Assembly (NCBI RefSeq): GCF_014775655.1
Contig: NZ_CP061274.1
Location: 1,426,001-1,490,000, forward strand
Origin: Clavibacter zhangzhiyongii
GTDB taxonomy: Bacteria; Actinomycetota; Actinomycetes; Actinomycetales; Microbacteriaceae
Direction of reading: 5' to 3'
Length of the DNA stretch: 64,000 nt
A program made the position numbers and the translations under genes. The notes under the pieces are model-generated. The model made no database searches, was not told the origin of the DNA, and worked only from the letters and a program-made list of their open reading frames with translations. Position 1 is the stretch's first letter, and every line of letters starts with the position of its first letter. Of the stretch, positions 39,354 through 47,896 are shown piece after piece.

Positions 39354-41417
39354 TCAGTCGGCGAGGCCCCGGCGCTCGAGCAGCGGCTCGATGACGGCGT
39401 CGCGGCCGCGGAAGTCGCGGTACGCCTCGAGCGGGTCCTTCGACCCGCCGACGCCGAGCAGGCGCGACCGGAACCGGTCGCCGTTCGCGCGCGTGAGGCC
39501 GCCGTTCTCGTGGAACCACCCCACCGTGTCGGCGTCGAGCACCTCGCTCCAGATGTAGGAGTAGTAGCCCGCGTCGTAGCCGCCCGCGAAGGTGTGCTGG
39601 AAGTAGCTGGACGCGTAGCGGGGGAGGACGGCGGGCACGTCGAGGCCGACGGCGGCGAGGGCCTCGGCCTGGAAGGCGTCCACGTCCTCGACGACGTCGT
39701 CGACGCCGATGCGGTGCCACGCCTGGTCGAGCAGCGCGGCGCCGAGGTACTCGCTCGTGAGGAAGCCCTCGTTGAACGCGCTCGACGCCTGCACGGCGGC
39801 GACGAGCTCGTCGGGCATCCGCTCGCCGGTCTCGTGGTGCACGGCGTACGAGGCGAGGATCTCGGGCCACAGCATCCACATCTCGTTGACCTGGCTGGGG
39901 AACTCGACGAAGTCGCGGAAGACGTTCGTCCCGGCGAAGCGCGGGTAGGTCACGCGGGCGAAAAGGCCGTGCAGCGCGTGGCCGAACTCGTGGAAGAGCG
40001 TGTTCGTCTCGTCGTAGCTGAGGAGGGTGGGGCTGCCCGCGGGCGGCTTCGGCACGTTGAGGTTGTTGAGCACCACCGTGGGCGTGTCGAGCAGGGCGCT
40101 CTGGGAGATGAGGGGGTTCATCCACGCGCCGCCGCGCTTCGAGTCGCGCGTGTGCAGGTCGAGGACGTAGAGGCCGACGGGCGAACCGTCCTCGTCGCGC
40201 ACCTCGAAGACGCGCGCGTCGGGGTGGTAGGCGACGATGTCGTCGCGCTCCGTGAAGGTCACGCCGTACAGCTCGGTCGCCGCGCGGAAGACGCCGTCGC
40301 GGAGGACGCGGTCGGCCTCGAGGTACGGGCGCATCCGCTCGGTGTCGACGTCGTAGCGTTCGGTGCGGACCTTCTCGCTGTAGAAGGCCCAGTCCCATGC
40401 GGCCAGCTCGAAGGTGGGCTCGCCGCGCTCCTCCTGCGTGCGGTCGATCACGCGCTGCAGCTCGACGGCCTCGGCGCGGGCGTTGCGCGCCGCGGCGGGG
40501 GCGAGCCGGCCCAGCATGTCGGCGACGGCCTCGGGCGTCCCGGCGGTCTGGTCCGCGGTGACGGCGGCCGCGTGGCTCGGGAAGCCGAGGAGGGCGGCGC
40601 GCTCGGCGCGGAGCCGCGTGATCTCCAGCACGAGCGGGCGGTTGTCGTGCGCGTTCCCGCGGGCGCCGCGGGCGAGCGACGCCTCCATGATCCGCTGGCG
40701 CAGCCCGCGGTCGGTGAGCTGCGACAGGTACGGGTGCCCGGTCGGGAGCACGAGCGTGATGAGGTGCTCGCCCTCGAGCCCGCGGTCGGCGGCGGCCTGC
40801 GCGGCGGCCGCGATCGCTCCCTCGCCCAGGCCGTCGAGCTCGGCGACGTCGTCGACGACGACGGCGAGGTCGTTCGTGTCCTCCAGCAGGTTCGACTCGA
40901 AGCGCGTGGTGAGCACGGAGAGGCGGCGGTTGAGGTCCCGGAGGCGCTCCTTCGCGTCGTCGTCGAGGCCGGCGCCCGCGATCGTGAACTCGGCGAGGTA
41001 CCGCTCGACGAGGTAGACGGACTCGGCGTCGAGGCCGGAGTCGTGGCGGGCGTCGTGCACCGCGCGGATCCGCGCGTAGAGGGCGGAGTCGAGGCGGATC
41101 GCGTCCTCGTGCGCCGCGAGCTCGGGGGCGATCTCCGCGTCGAGCGCGCGGGTGGCGGGGGAGCTGTCGGCCGAGGAGAGCGTGAAGAAGACGTGGCCGA
41201 CGCGGTCGAGCACCCGGCCCGCGCGCTCCAGCGCCACGAGGGTGTTCTCGAACGTGGGCGGCTCCGTCGAGTCCGCGATGGCCCGCACCTCCGCGAGGTG
41301 CTCGGCGATGCCGGCCTCGAACGCGGGACGGAAGTGCTCCTCGCGGATGTCGGCGAAGGGGGGCATCCCGTAGGGGAGGGTGCTCGGTTCGAGGAAGGGG
41401 TTCGGGGACGTCGTCAT
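39354..41417 (-). CDS. dcp: M3-family metallopeptidase (peptidyl-dipeptidase Dcp type)
   Basis: A 687-residue thimet-oligopeptidase-like zinc peptidase. The motif HEFGHALHGL lies near 474 with a downstream glutamate in RDFVEFPSQVNE. The long helical N-terminal half begins PFLEPSTLPYGMPPFADIREEHFRPAF, as in bacterial Dcp. It cleaves C-terminal dipeptides or short oligopeptides in the cytoplasm and complements PepN and Clp products. TAGGCT at 41429-41424 is 6 nt before its ATG, mirror-imaging the promoter of the divergent methyltransferase. Confidence 0.93.
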   Translation of the reverse strand: MTTSPNPFLEPSTLPYGMPPFADIREEHFRPAFEAGIAEHLAEVRAIADSTEPPTFENTLVALERAGRVLDRVGHVFFTLSSADSSPATRALDAEIAPELAAHEDAIRLDSALYARIRAVHDARHDSGLDAESVYLVERYLAEFTIAGAGLDDDAKERLRDLNRRLSVLTTRFESNLLEDTNDLAVVVDDVAELDGLGEGAIAAAAQAAADRGLEGEHLITLVLPTGHPYLSQLTDRGLRQRIMEASLARGARGNAHDNRPLVLEITRLRAERAALLGFPSHAAAVTADQTAGTPEAVADMLGRLAPAAARNARAEAVELQRVIDRTQEERGEPTFELAAWDWAFYSEKVRTERYDVDTERMRPYLEADRVLRDGVFRAATELYGVTFTERDDIVAYHPDARVFEVRDEDGSPVGLYVLDLHTRDSKRGGAWMNPLISQSALLDTPTVVLNNLNVPKPPAGSPTLLSYDETNTLFHEFGHALHGLFARVTYPRFAGTNVFRDFVEFPSQVNEMWMLWPEILASYAVHHETGERMPDELVAAVQASSAFNEGFLTSEYLGAALLDQAWHRIGVDDVVEDVDAFQAEALAAVGLDVPAVLPRYASSYFQHTFAGGYDAGYYSYIWSEVLDADTVGWFHENGGLTRANGDRFRSRLLGVGGSKDPLEAYRDFRGRDAVIEPLLERRGLAD

Positions 41418-41423
41418 ACGGCG

Positions 41424-41450
41424 AGCCTAGGCCGGGAGCCGACCTAGGCT
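41424..41450. promoter_or_regulatory. Divergent leaderless promoter pair
   Basis: AGCCTA (41424-41429) reads TAGGCT on the minus strand, and TAGGCT lies at 41445-41450 on the plus strand. Each is exactly 6 nt from the start codon of its gene, with only 39 bp between the two start codons. Both -35 regions must overlap the other promoter, so the two genes are likely to compete for polymerase. Confidence 0.6.
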
Positions 41451-41456
41451 CGGAGG

Positions 41457-42260
41457 GTGAACAGCGAGCGATACACCCACGGCCACCACGAGAGCGTCCT
41501 CCGCGTGCACAGCGCGCGCACCGTCCGGAACTCCGCCGCGTACCTCGAACCGCACCTGCGGGCGGGGCTCGACGTGCTGGACGTCGGCAGCGGCCCCGGC
41601 ACCATCACGGTGGAGCTCGCCGACCTCGTCGCGCCCGGCCGCGTGGTCGGCCTCGACATGTCGGAGGACGTCGTGCGGCAGGCGACCGAGCTGGCCGGGG
41701 CGCGCGGCACGGCGAACGTGGAGTTCGTCGCGGGATCCGTCTACGAGCTGCCCTACGCCGACGCGTCGTTCGACGTCGTGCACGCGCACCAGGTGCTGCA
41801 GCACGTCGGTGACCCGGTCCGCGCGCTGGCGGAGATGCGCCGCGTCACGCGCCCCGGCGGCCTGGTCGCGGCGCGCGACGTCATCTACTCGAAGGTCGCG
41901 CTCTTCCCCGAGACGGACGGCCTCCGGCTCTGGGCCGACGCCTACCTGCCGGTGCACCGCGCCAACGGCGGCGAGCCCGACGCGGGATCCCGCCTCAAGG
42001 CGTGGGCGCGCGCGGCCGGCTTCACGGACATCGCGTCGAGCGCGTCGGTCTGGTGCTTCTCCTCCGACGACGAGCGCGCGTGGTGGGGCGGCGCGTGGGC
42101 CGACCGCGCGGTGGCGTCGTCGTTCGCGGGGCAGGCGCTCGAGGGCGGCTTCGCGACGGACGACGACCTGCAGGCCATCCGCGCGGCATGGCAGGACTGG
42201 GCCGCGGACGAGGACGGCTTCCTGGCGATGCCCCACGGCGAGGTCCTCGCGCGGCGCTGA
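41457..42260 (+). CDS. Class I SAM-dependent methyltransferase
   Basis: A 267-residue methyltransferase of the UbiE/Methyltransf_11 type. Motif I is VLDVGSGPGTITVEL (about 41-55), the acidic loop is GLDMSED, and motif IV/post-II is FDVVHAHQVLQHVGDP. The acceptor is unknown. The GTG start directly follows CGGAGG and lies 6 nt after TAGGCT, so the mRNA is probably leaderless. It is divergent from dcp and has its own terminator. Confidence 0.88.
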   Translation: MNSERYTHGHHESVLRVHSARTVRNSAAYLEPHLRAGLDVLDVGSGPGTITVELADLVAPGRVVGLDMSEDVVRQATELAGARGTANVEFVAGSVYELPYADASFDVVHAHQVLQHVGDPVRALAEMRRVTRPGGLVAARDVIYSKVALFPETDGLRLWADAYLPVHRANGGEPDAGSRLKAWARAAGFTDIASSASVWCFSSDDERAWWGGAWADRAVASSFAGQALEGGFATDDDLQAIRAAWQDWAADEDGFLAMPHGEVLARR

Positions 42261-42292
42261 GCACGGGCCGCGGCGGCCGCGAGGCCGCGGAG

Positions 42293-42332
42293 ACGACGGA
42301 CGCGCCGACCCTCGGGCCGGCGCGTCCGTCGT
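42293..42332. terminator. Bidirectional terminator after the methyltransferase
   Basis: A 15-bp perfect stem (ACGACGGACGCGCCG / CGGCGCGTCCGTCGT) with a 10-nt loop between convergent genes. Confidence 0.8.
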
Positions 42333-42347
42333 GCGGGTCGGGCCGCG

Positions 42348-42611
42348 TCAGTCGTCGAAGGGGTCGTCCGTGGACTCGCCGGGGATGGTGATGGTCGCCG
42401 CGTCCTCGATCGGGTCGTAGCGGATCACGGTGCCGTCGTCGAGCTCGACGACGGGCTTCCGCTCCAGCCACGTGAGGGTCCAGCGCCACTGGGACGTGTC
42501 GGTCGCGAGCGCGATCACGTCCTTCTCGACGGTCTTCACCGCGAGGAGGACGACCTCGGGCAGCTCCGCCGGGGCGGTGCCGCCGACGAGCCAGCGCGTG
42601 CCGAGCTGCAT
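42348..42611 (-). CDS. Small protein of unknown function
   Basis: An 87-residue protein beginning MQLGTRWLVGGTAPAELPEVV. It looks beta-rich with one WRWTLTWLERKPVVELDDG segment and an acidic end (ESTDDPFDD). I recognise no family. The ATG at 42611 overlaps the stop of the GNAT gene (ATGA), so it is the last gene of the valS-GNAT unit. Confidence 0.7.
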   Translation of the reverse strand: MQLGTRWLVGGTAPAELPEVVLLAVKTVEKDVIALATDTSQWRWTLTWLERKPVVELDDGTVIRYDPIEDAATITIPGESTDDPFDD

Positions 42612-43063
42612 CAGACGTCCTGCTCGTAGGTGACCCACGTGGTGCGGCGGGCGACCCGGTCGTAGAGGCGCTGCGCGTCGGCGTTGTCCTCGGCCGTGAT
42701 CCAGCGGAGCATCCCCGCGCCCTCGCGGCGGGCGACGTCGGCGACCGCGGCGAGCAGCTGCTCGCCCACGCCCTGGCGGCGCGAGATCTCGCGCACGTAC
42801 AGGTCGTCGACCAGCAGGCCGTCGGTGCCGCGGGCGAGGCGCGAGAAGCGGTGGAAGTGCGCGAGGCCGACGAGGGCGCCCTCGTGTGCGTCGTCGACGG
42901 CGACGAGCGCTGTGCTGGCGTGCCGCTCGTCGATGAGGTGGCTCCAGGCGAGGACCGCGTTCTCGTCGGTCAGCTCGGTGCCGTAGTGCTCGGCGTAGCC
43001 GGCGAACAGGTCGAACCAGGGGAAGAAGTCGCCGTCGCGGACGGGGCGGATCGAGATGGTCAT
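42611..43063 (-). CDS. GNAT-family N-acetyltransferase
   Basis: A 150-residue GNAT protein. The acetyl-CoA binding segment DLYVREISRRQGVGEQLLAAVAD carries the R/Q-x-x-G-x-G motif. It continues with AGMLRWITAEDNADAQRLYDRV, the usual last strand-helix. The acceptor is unknown. Its ATG overlaps the valS stop by 4 bp and its stop overlaps the next ATG, giving a coupled three-gene unit. Confidence 0.88.
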   Translation of the reverse strand: MTISIRPVRDGDFFPWFDLFAGYAEHYGTELTDENAVLAWSHLIDERHASTALVAVDDAHEGALVGLAHFHRFSRLARGTDGLLVDDLYVREISRRQGVGEQLLAAVADVARREGAGMLRWITAEDNADAQRLYDRVARRTTWVTYEQDV

Positions 43064-45705
43064 GCGCGGTTCTCCTCGGGCTGCTCGACGGGGGCGAGCG
43101 TGATGCGGGTGACGGCCGGGCCGTCCCCCTCGATGAACGTCAGGTCGGTGATGCGGCCCACGGCGCGGAGGTCCCGCGCCACGAGCTCGAGCGAGCGGAT
43201 GTCGTCGGCCGACGCGGAGACGACGGCCTCGGCGACGGGCGTCTTCTGCGAGGCCTTGGCGTCGGTCTTGGCGCGGCGGATGCCGACGAGCGCGCGCCCG
43301 GCGAGGGCCAGGAGCCGCGGGTCGGCCACGCCGCCGGTCGCCGGGGCGTCCGGGGCGGGCGCGGTCGGCCACGGGGCGGTGTGGATCGAGCCGTCGTGCG
43401 ACCAGCTCCACGCCTCCTCGGCCGCGAACGGCACGAAGGGCGCGAACAGGCGCAGCAGCACGTCGAGGGCCTCGCGGAGGGCCGCGACGGCGGAACCCCG
43501 GTCGGCCGGGTCGGCGTCGGCCGAGTACGCGCGGTCCTTGACGAGCTCCAGGTAGTCGTCGCAGAAGGTCCAGAAGAAGCTCTCCGTGACCTCGAGCGCG
43601 CGGGCGTGGTCGTACTCCTCGAGCGCGGTGGTCGCGGTCTCGACGACCTCGGCCAGGGCGGCGAGCATGCCGACGTCGACGGCGTGGGTGGCGCGGGCAC
43701 CCTCGGGGGCCTCGAAGGACAGGATGAACTTCGCCGCGTTGAGGACCTTGATCGCGAGTCGGCGGCCGATCTTGATCTGCGTCGGGTTCTGCGGGTCCAT
43801 GGCGGCGTCGACGCCGAGGCGCGCGGACGCGGCCCAGTAGCGCACCGCATCCGAGCCGAACTGCTCGAGCGTCGCGGCGGGCGTGACGACGTTGCCCTTC
43901 GACTTCGACATCTTCTTGCGGTCGGGGTCGAGGATCCAGCCGGAGATCGCGGCCGTCCTCCAGGGCGCCCGGCCGTGCTCCAGCTCGGCGCGGAGGACGG
44001 TGGAGAAGAGCCACGTGCGGATGATGTCCTGGCCCTGCGGCCGCATCGAGAACGGGAACACGAGGTCGAACAGCTCCGGGTCGCGCTCCCAGCCGCCCGC
44101 GAGCTGCGGGGTGAGGGAGGAGGTGGCCCAGGTGTCCATGACGTCGAGCTCGCCCTGGAAGCCGCCGGGCACGCCGCGCTGATCCTCGGAGTAGCCGGGG
44201 GCGGGATCCGACGACGGGTCGACGGGCAGCTGGTCCTCCGACGGCGTGATCGCGCGGTCGAACTCGGGGTTGCCGCCGGCGTCGAGCGGGTACCAGACGG
44301 GCAGCGGCACGCCGAAGAAGCGCTGGCGGGAGACGAGCCAGTCGCCGTTGAGGCCGCCGACCCAGTTCTCGTAGCGCACGCGCATGAAGTCGGGCACGAA
44401 GCCGATCTCGCGGCCGCGGCCGATGAGGCCCTCGCGCAGCTCCTCGTCCCGGCCGCCGTTGCGGATGTACCACTGGCGGGTCGAGACGATCTCGAGGGGC
44501 TTGTCGCCCTTCTCGTAGAACTTGACGGGGTGGGTGATCTTGCGGGGCTCGCCGATCAGCTCGCCGGACTCCGTGAGGAGCTCGACCACGGCCGCCTTGG
44601 CGGAGAAGACCGTCTTGCCGGCGATGGCGGCGTACGCCTCGCGGCCGGCCTCCGACGTGATGGCGGCGGGCGCCTCGGAGACGATGCGGCCGTCGAAGCC
44701 GACGATCGCGCGGTTCTCCAGCTGCAGCTCGCGCCACCACACGACGTCGTTGAGGTCGCCGAACGTGCAGACCATGGCGATGCCGGATCCCTTGTCGGGC
44801 TGCGCGAGGTGGTGCGCGAGCACGGGGACCTCGACGCCGAAGACCGGCGTCGTGACGGTGGTGCCGAACAGGCCCTGGTAGCGCTCGTCGTCGGGGTGCG
44901 CGACGAGGGCCACGCACGCCGCGAGGAGCTCGGGGCGGGTCGTGTCGATGATCACGTCGTCGCCGTCCGGGCGGTGGAACGCGAGGCGGTGGTAGGCGCT
45001 CGGCTGCTCGCGGTCCTCGAGCTCGGCCTGCGCGACGGCGGTGCGGAAGGTGACGTCCCACAGCGTGGGCGCGTCGGCCTGGTAGGCCTCGCCGCGGGCG
45101 AGGTTGCGGAGGAACGCGCGCTGCGAGGCGACCTGCGCCTCGGCGCCGATGGTGCGGTAGCTCTGGCGCCAGTCGACGCTGAGGCCGAGCGTGCGGAAGA
45201 GGTCCTCGAACTGCTTCTCGTCCTCCTCGGTGAGGCGCTCGCACAGCTCGATGAAGTTGCGGCGGGAGATGGGCTGCTGGTCGCCGGGCTTCGACGTGCC
45301 GCCGGTCTCGGCGGGCCGGTAGTCCGGGTCGTAGGGGAGCGTCGGGTCGCAGCGGACGCCGTAGAAGTTCTGCACGCGGCGCTCGGTGGGGAGGCCGTTG
45401 TCGTCCCAGCCGAGCGGGTAGAAGACGCTCTCGCCGCGCATGCGGCGGTAGCGGGCGATCACGTCGGTGTGCGTGTAGCTGAAGACGTGGCCGATGTGGA
45501 GGGATCCGCTCGCCGTGGGCGGCGGGGTGTCGATGGAGAAGACGGTGCCGGCGGCGGCCTCGTCGCGGCGGAAGTCGTACGTGCCGTCGGCCTGCCAGCG
45601 GCCGCCCCACTTCGCCTCGAGGCCCTCGAGGGCCGGCTTGTCGGGGACCCGGGCGACCTGCGCGGCCTGCCCCTCGGCGGTGTCCGGACGTCGTTCGTCT
45701 GCCAT
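43060..45705 (-). CDS. valS: Valine-tRNA ligase, archaeal-type signature
   Basis: An 881-residue class I aminoacyl-tRNA synthetase charging tRNA-Val. The HIGH motif is SGSLHIGHVFSYTHTD near 69 and the KMSKS motif is KKMSKSKGN near 600. After HIGH the chain reads YPLGWDDNGLPTERRVQN, the form I know from archaeal and Rickettsia ValRS, not the G-T-D-H-A-G-I-A-T-Q of ordinary bacterial ValRS. The editing domain is present. The ATG at 45705 has CGGAGCACGC upstream, and TAGCGT at 45778-45773 may be the -10. No T-box is seen here. It heads the valS-GNAT-small-protein unit. Confidence 0.95.
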   Translation of the reverse strand: MADERRPDTAEGQAAQVARVPDKPALEGLEAKWGGRWQADGTYDFRRDEAAAGTVFSIDTPPPTASGSLHIGHVFSYTHTDVIARYRRMRGESVFYPLGWDDNGLPTERRVQNFYGVRCDPTLPYDPDYRPAETGGTSKPGDQQPISRRNFIELCERLTEEDEKQFEDLFRTLGLSVDWRQSYRTIGAEAQVASQRAFLRNLARGEAYQADAPTLWDVTFRTAVAQAELEDREQPSAYHRLAFHRPDGDDVIIDTTRPELLAACVALVAHPDDERYQGLFGTTVTTPVFGVEVPVLAHHLAQPDKGSGIAMVCTFGDLNDVVWWRELQLENRAIVGFDGRIVSEAPAAITSEAGREAYAAIAGKTVFSAKAAVVELLTESGELIGEPRKITHPVKFYEKGDKPLEIVSTRQWYIRNGGRDEELREGLIGRGREIGFVPDFMRVRYENWVGGLNGDWLVSRQRFFGVPLPVWYPLDAGGNPEFDRAITPSEDQLPVDPSSDPAPGYSEDQRGVPGGFQGELDVMDTWATSSLTPQLAGGWERDPELFDLVFPFSMRPQGQDIIRTWLFSTVLRAELEHGRAPWRTAAISGWILDPDRKKMSKSKGNVVTPAATLEQFGSDAVRYWAASARLGVDAAMDPQNPTQIKIGRRLAIKVLNAAKFILSFEAPEGARATHAVDVGMLAALAEVVETATTALEEYDHARALEVTESFFWTFCDDYLELVKDRAYSADADPADRGSAVAALREALDVLLRLFAPFVPFAAEEAWSWSHDGSIHTAPWPTAPAPDAPATGGVADPRLLALAGRALVGIRRAKTDAKASQKTPVAEAVVSASADDIRSLELVARDLRAVGRITDLTFIEGDGPAVTRITLAPVEQPEENRA

Positions 45706-45795
45706 GCGTGCTCCGGTTCCCTCAGTGTGGACGGCACCGTGTCGATGGTGAGGTGCCTGCTGTGCGGGGTTCACGCTACCGGATGGGGGCCGCGG

Positions 45796-45834
45796 GGCCG
45801 GATGCGCGGGGGTCAGGGCCCCGCGCATCCGGCC
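45796..45834 (-). terminator. Terminator of pckG
   Basis: A perfect 16-bp hairpin (GGCCGGATGCGCGGGG / CCCCGCGCATCCGGCC) with a 7-nt loop lies 7 bp after the pckG stop. Confidence 0.85.
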
Positions 45835-45841
45835 GGGCGGG

Positions 45842-47785
45842 TCACGCCGTGGCGTCGGCGGCGGCCTCCCGGAAGGCCCGGCGCATCGCGTCGACGCGGG
45901 CCGTCAGCGCCGCCGGCACCCGGCCGCCGAAGCGGGCGAAGTGCGCGTCGACGGCGTCGAGCTCCTCGAGCCAGGAGGCGGGATCCAGCGCCAGCAGCTC
46001 CTCGAGGGCGCCCTCGGCGAGGTCGAGGCCCGCGACGTCGAGGTCGGCCGGCACGGGCAGGCCGCCGACGGGGCTGGGGCGGGCGGGCACGCGGTCCTCG
46101 ATGCGGCGGACGACCCACTCGAGCACGCGCGCGTTCTCGCCGAAGCCCGGCCAGAGGAAGGAGCCGTCCTCGCCGCGGCGGAACCAGTTGACCTGGAAGA
46201 CGCGCGGCGCGCCGTCGCCGAGGCCCGCGCCGACCTCGAGCCAGTGCCGCCAGTGGTCGGCCATGTCGTAGCCGACGAAGGGCTGCATCGCGAACGGGTC
46301 GTGCCGCAGCTCGCCCACGCGCCCCTCGGCCGCGGCCGTGCGCTCGCTGGCCATGGTCGCGCCGAGGAAGACGCCGTGCTCCCAGCCGTCGGCCTCGGCG
46401 ACGAGCGGCACGTTGGTCGCGCGGCGGCCGCCGAAGAGGATCGCGTCGACCACCACGCCGTCGGGGTCGTCCCAGGCGTCCGCGAGCGTCGGGCACTGCT
46501 CGATGCCCACGGTGAAGCGCGCGTTGGGGTGCGCGGCGGGCGTGCCCGACGCGGGGGACCACGGCTGCCCCTGCCAGTCGACGAGGCCGGCCGGCGGCGT
46601 GGGCGTCATGCCCTCCCACCACACGTCCCCGTCGGGGCGGAGCGCGACGTTCGTGTAGATGGCGTTGCCCCAGATGGTCGACATCGCGACGGGGTTCGTG
46701 GCCTCGCCGGTGCCGGGCGCGACGCCGAACAGGCCGCGCTCGGGGTTGACCGCGCGGAGCCGGCCCTGCACGTCGGGCCGGAGCCAGGCGATGTCGTCGC
46801 CGAGCGTCTCGACGCTCCAGCCGGGGATCGTGGGCGTCAGCATCGCGAGGTTCGTCTTGCCGCACGCGGACGGGAACGCGGCGGCGACGTGGAAGCGGCG
46901 GCCCTCCGGGCTCGTGATGCGGATGAGGAGCATGTGCTCGGCGAGCCAGCCCTCGTCGCGCGCCATGGCCGAGGCGATGCGGAGCGAGAAGCACTTCTTG
47001 CCGAGGAGCGCGTTGCCGCCGTAGCCCGAGCCGAACGAGATGATCTCGCGCTCCTCGGGGAAGTGGCAGATGCGCTTGTCGGGGTTGTGCGGCCACGGGA
47101 CGTCCGCGGTGCGGCGGCCGGCGTCGTCGACGAGCGGCGCGCCGAGCCCGTGCAGCGCGCGCACCCAGGCGGTGTCGGGGCCGATCAGGCGGAGCGCGTC
47201 GTCGCCCATCCGGGTCATGAGGGCCATGCTCGCGACGACGTACGGGCTGTCGGTGATCTGCACGCCGAGCTGCGAGATCGCGCCGCCGAGAGGGCCCATG
47301 GAGAACGGGACGACGTAGAGGGTGCGGCCGCGCATGGATCCCGCGAACAGCTCCCGCAGCTCCGCGCGCGTCTCGACGGGGTCGCGCCAGTTGTTCGTGG
47401 GGCCGGCGTCCGCCTCGCGCGCCGAGCAGATGAAGGTGCGGTCCTCGACGCGCGCCACGTCGGCCGGGTCGCTGCGGGCGAGGAAGCTGTGCGGGCGCCA
47501 CTCGGGGTTCAGCCGGATGAGCGTGCCGTCCTCCACCATGCGCCGGGTGAGGCGGTCGTACTCGGCGACGCTGCCCGTGCACCACACGACCCGGTCGGGG
47601 AGGGTGAGCGCCGCCACCTCGGCGACCCAGGCGGCGACGCGGGGGTCGCGGCAGAGGGCGGGGGCGGCCGTGCCGGGCGGGAGCGGGCGGGCGTCGGGGG
47701 CGGGTGCGCCGGTGCCGGTGCCGGTCCGGCTGCCGCGCGGGCGGTCGGCGGCGGTGTGCGGGGGTGCGTCCTGGATGGTGGTCAT
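45842..47785 (-). CDS. pckG: Phosphoenolpyruvate carboxykinase (GTP)
   Basis: A 647-residue GTP-dependent PEPCK that makes PEP from oxaloacetate, the entry step of gluconeogenesis. The kinase-1a/P-loop motif [12 protein letters not shown] lies near 305. The metal-binding [27 protein letters not shown] and [11 protein letters not shown] segments are as in the family. The N-terminal 35 residues are low-complexity. The divergent gene is a RamB-like regulator with an inverted repeat between them, which suggests acetate- or propionate-linked control. Confidence 0.96.
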   Translation of the reverse strand: MTTIQDAPPHTAADRPRGSRTGTGTGAPAPDARPLPPGTAAPALCRDPRVAAWVAEVAALTLPDRVVWCTGSVAEYDRLTRRMVEDGTLIRLNPEWRPHSFLARSDPADVARVEDRTFICSAREADAGPTNNWRDPVETRAELRELFAGSMRGRTLYVVPFSMGPLGGAISQLGVQITDSPYVVASMALMTRMGDDALRLIGPDTAWVRALHGLGAPLVDDAGRRTADVPWPHNPDKRICHFPEEREIISFGSGYGGNALLGKKCFSLRIASAMARDEGWLAEHMLLIRITSPEGRRFHVAAAFPSACGKTNLAMLTPTIPGWSVETLGDDIAWLRPDVQGRLRAVNPERGLFGVAPGTGEATNPVAMSTIWGNAIYTNVALRPDGDVWWEGMTPTPPAGLVDWQGQPWSPASGTPAAHPNARFTVGIEQCPTLADAWDDPDGVVVDAILFGGRRATNVPLVAEADGWEHGVFLGATMASERTAAAEGRVGELRHDPFAMQPFVGYDMADHWRHWLEVGAGLGDGAPRVFQVNWFRRGEDGSFLWPGFGENARVLEWVVRRIEDRVPARPSPVGGLPVPADLDVAGLDLAEGALEELLALDPASWLEELDAVDAHFARFGGRVPAALTARVDAMRRAFREAAADATA

Positions 47786-47859
47786 GTCGGTCCGTCCTCG
47801 TCGATCGGTCTGTTGTTCCAGCCTGCGACCCGTCAGGATGGGCTTCGGGGATCCGTCGG

Positions 47860-47883
47860 CGTGAAGAAGCGCCGATGTTCACG
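47860..47883. promoter_or_regulatory. Inverted repeat between pckG and its divergent regulator
   Basis: CGTGAA (47860-47865) and TTCACG (47878-47883) are separated by 12 nt. The right arm lies 13 nt before the regulator's ATG. It could be an operator for self-regulation and for control of pckG. This is a positional inference only. Confidence 0.4.
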
Positions 47884-47896
47884 GAGAGGTGAAGGA

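Noticed and set aside
36691-40398. A 1235-codon frame joining the SfnG-like gene to upstream sequence
   Set aside because: Upstream of 37833 it is a shadow over clpX and dcp; the recognisable protein begins at the ATG at 37833.
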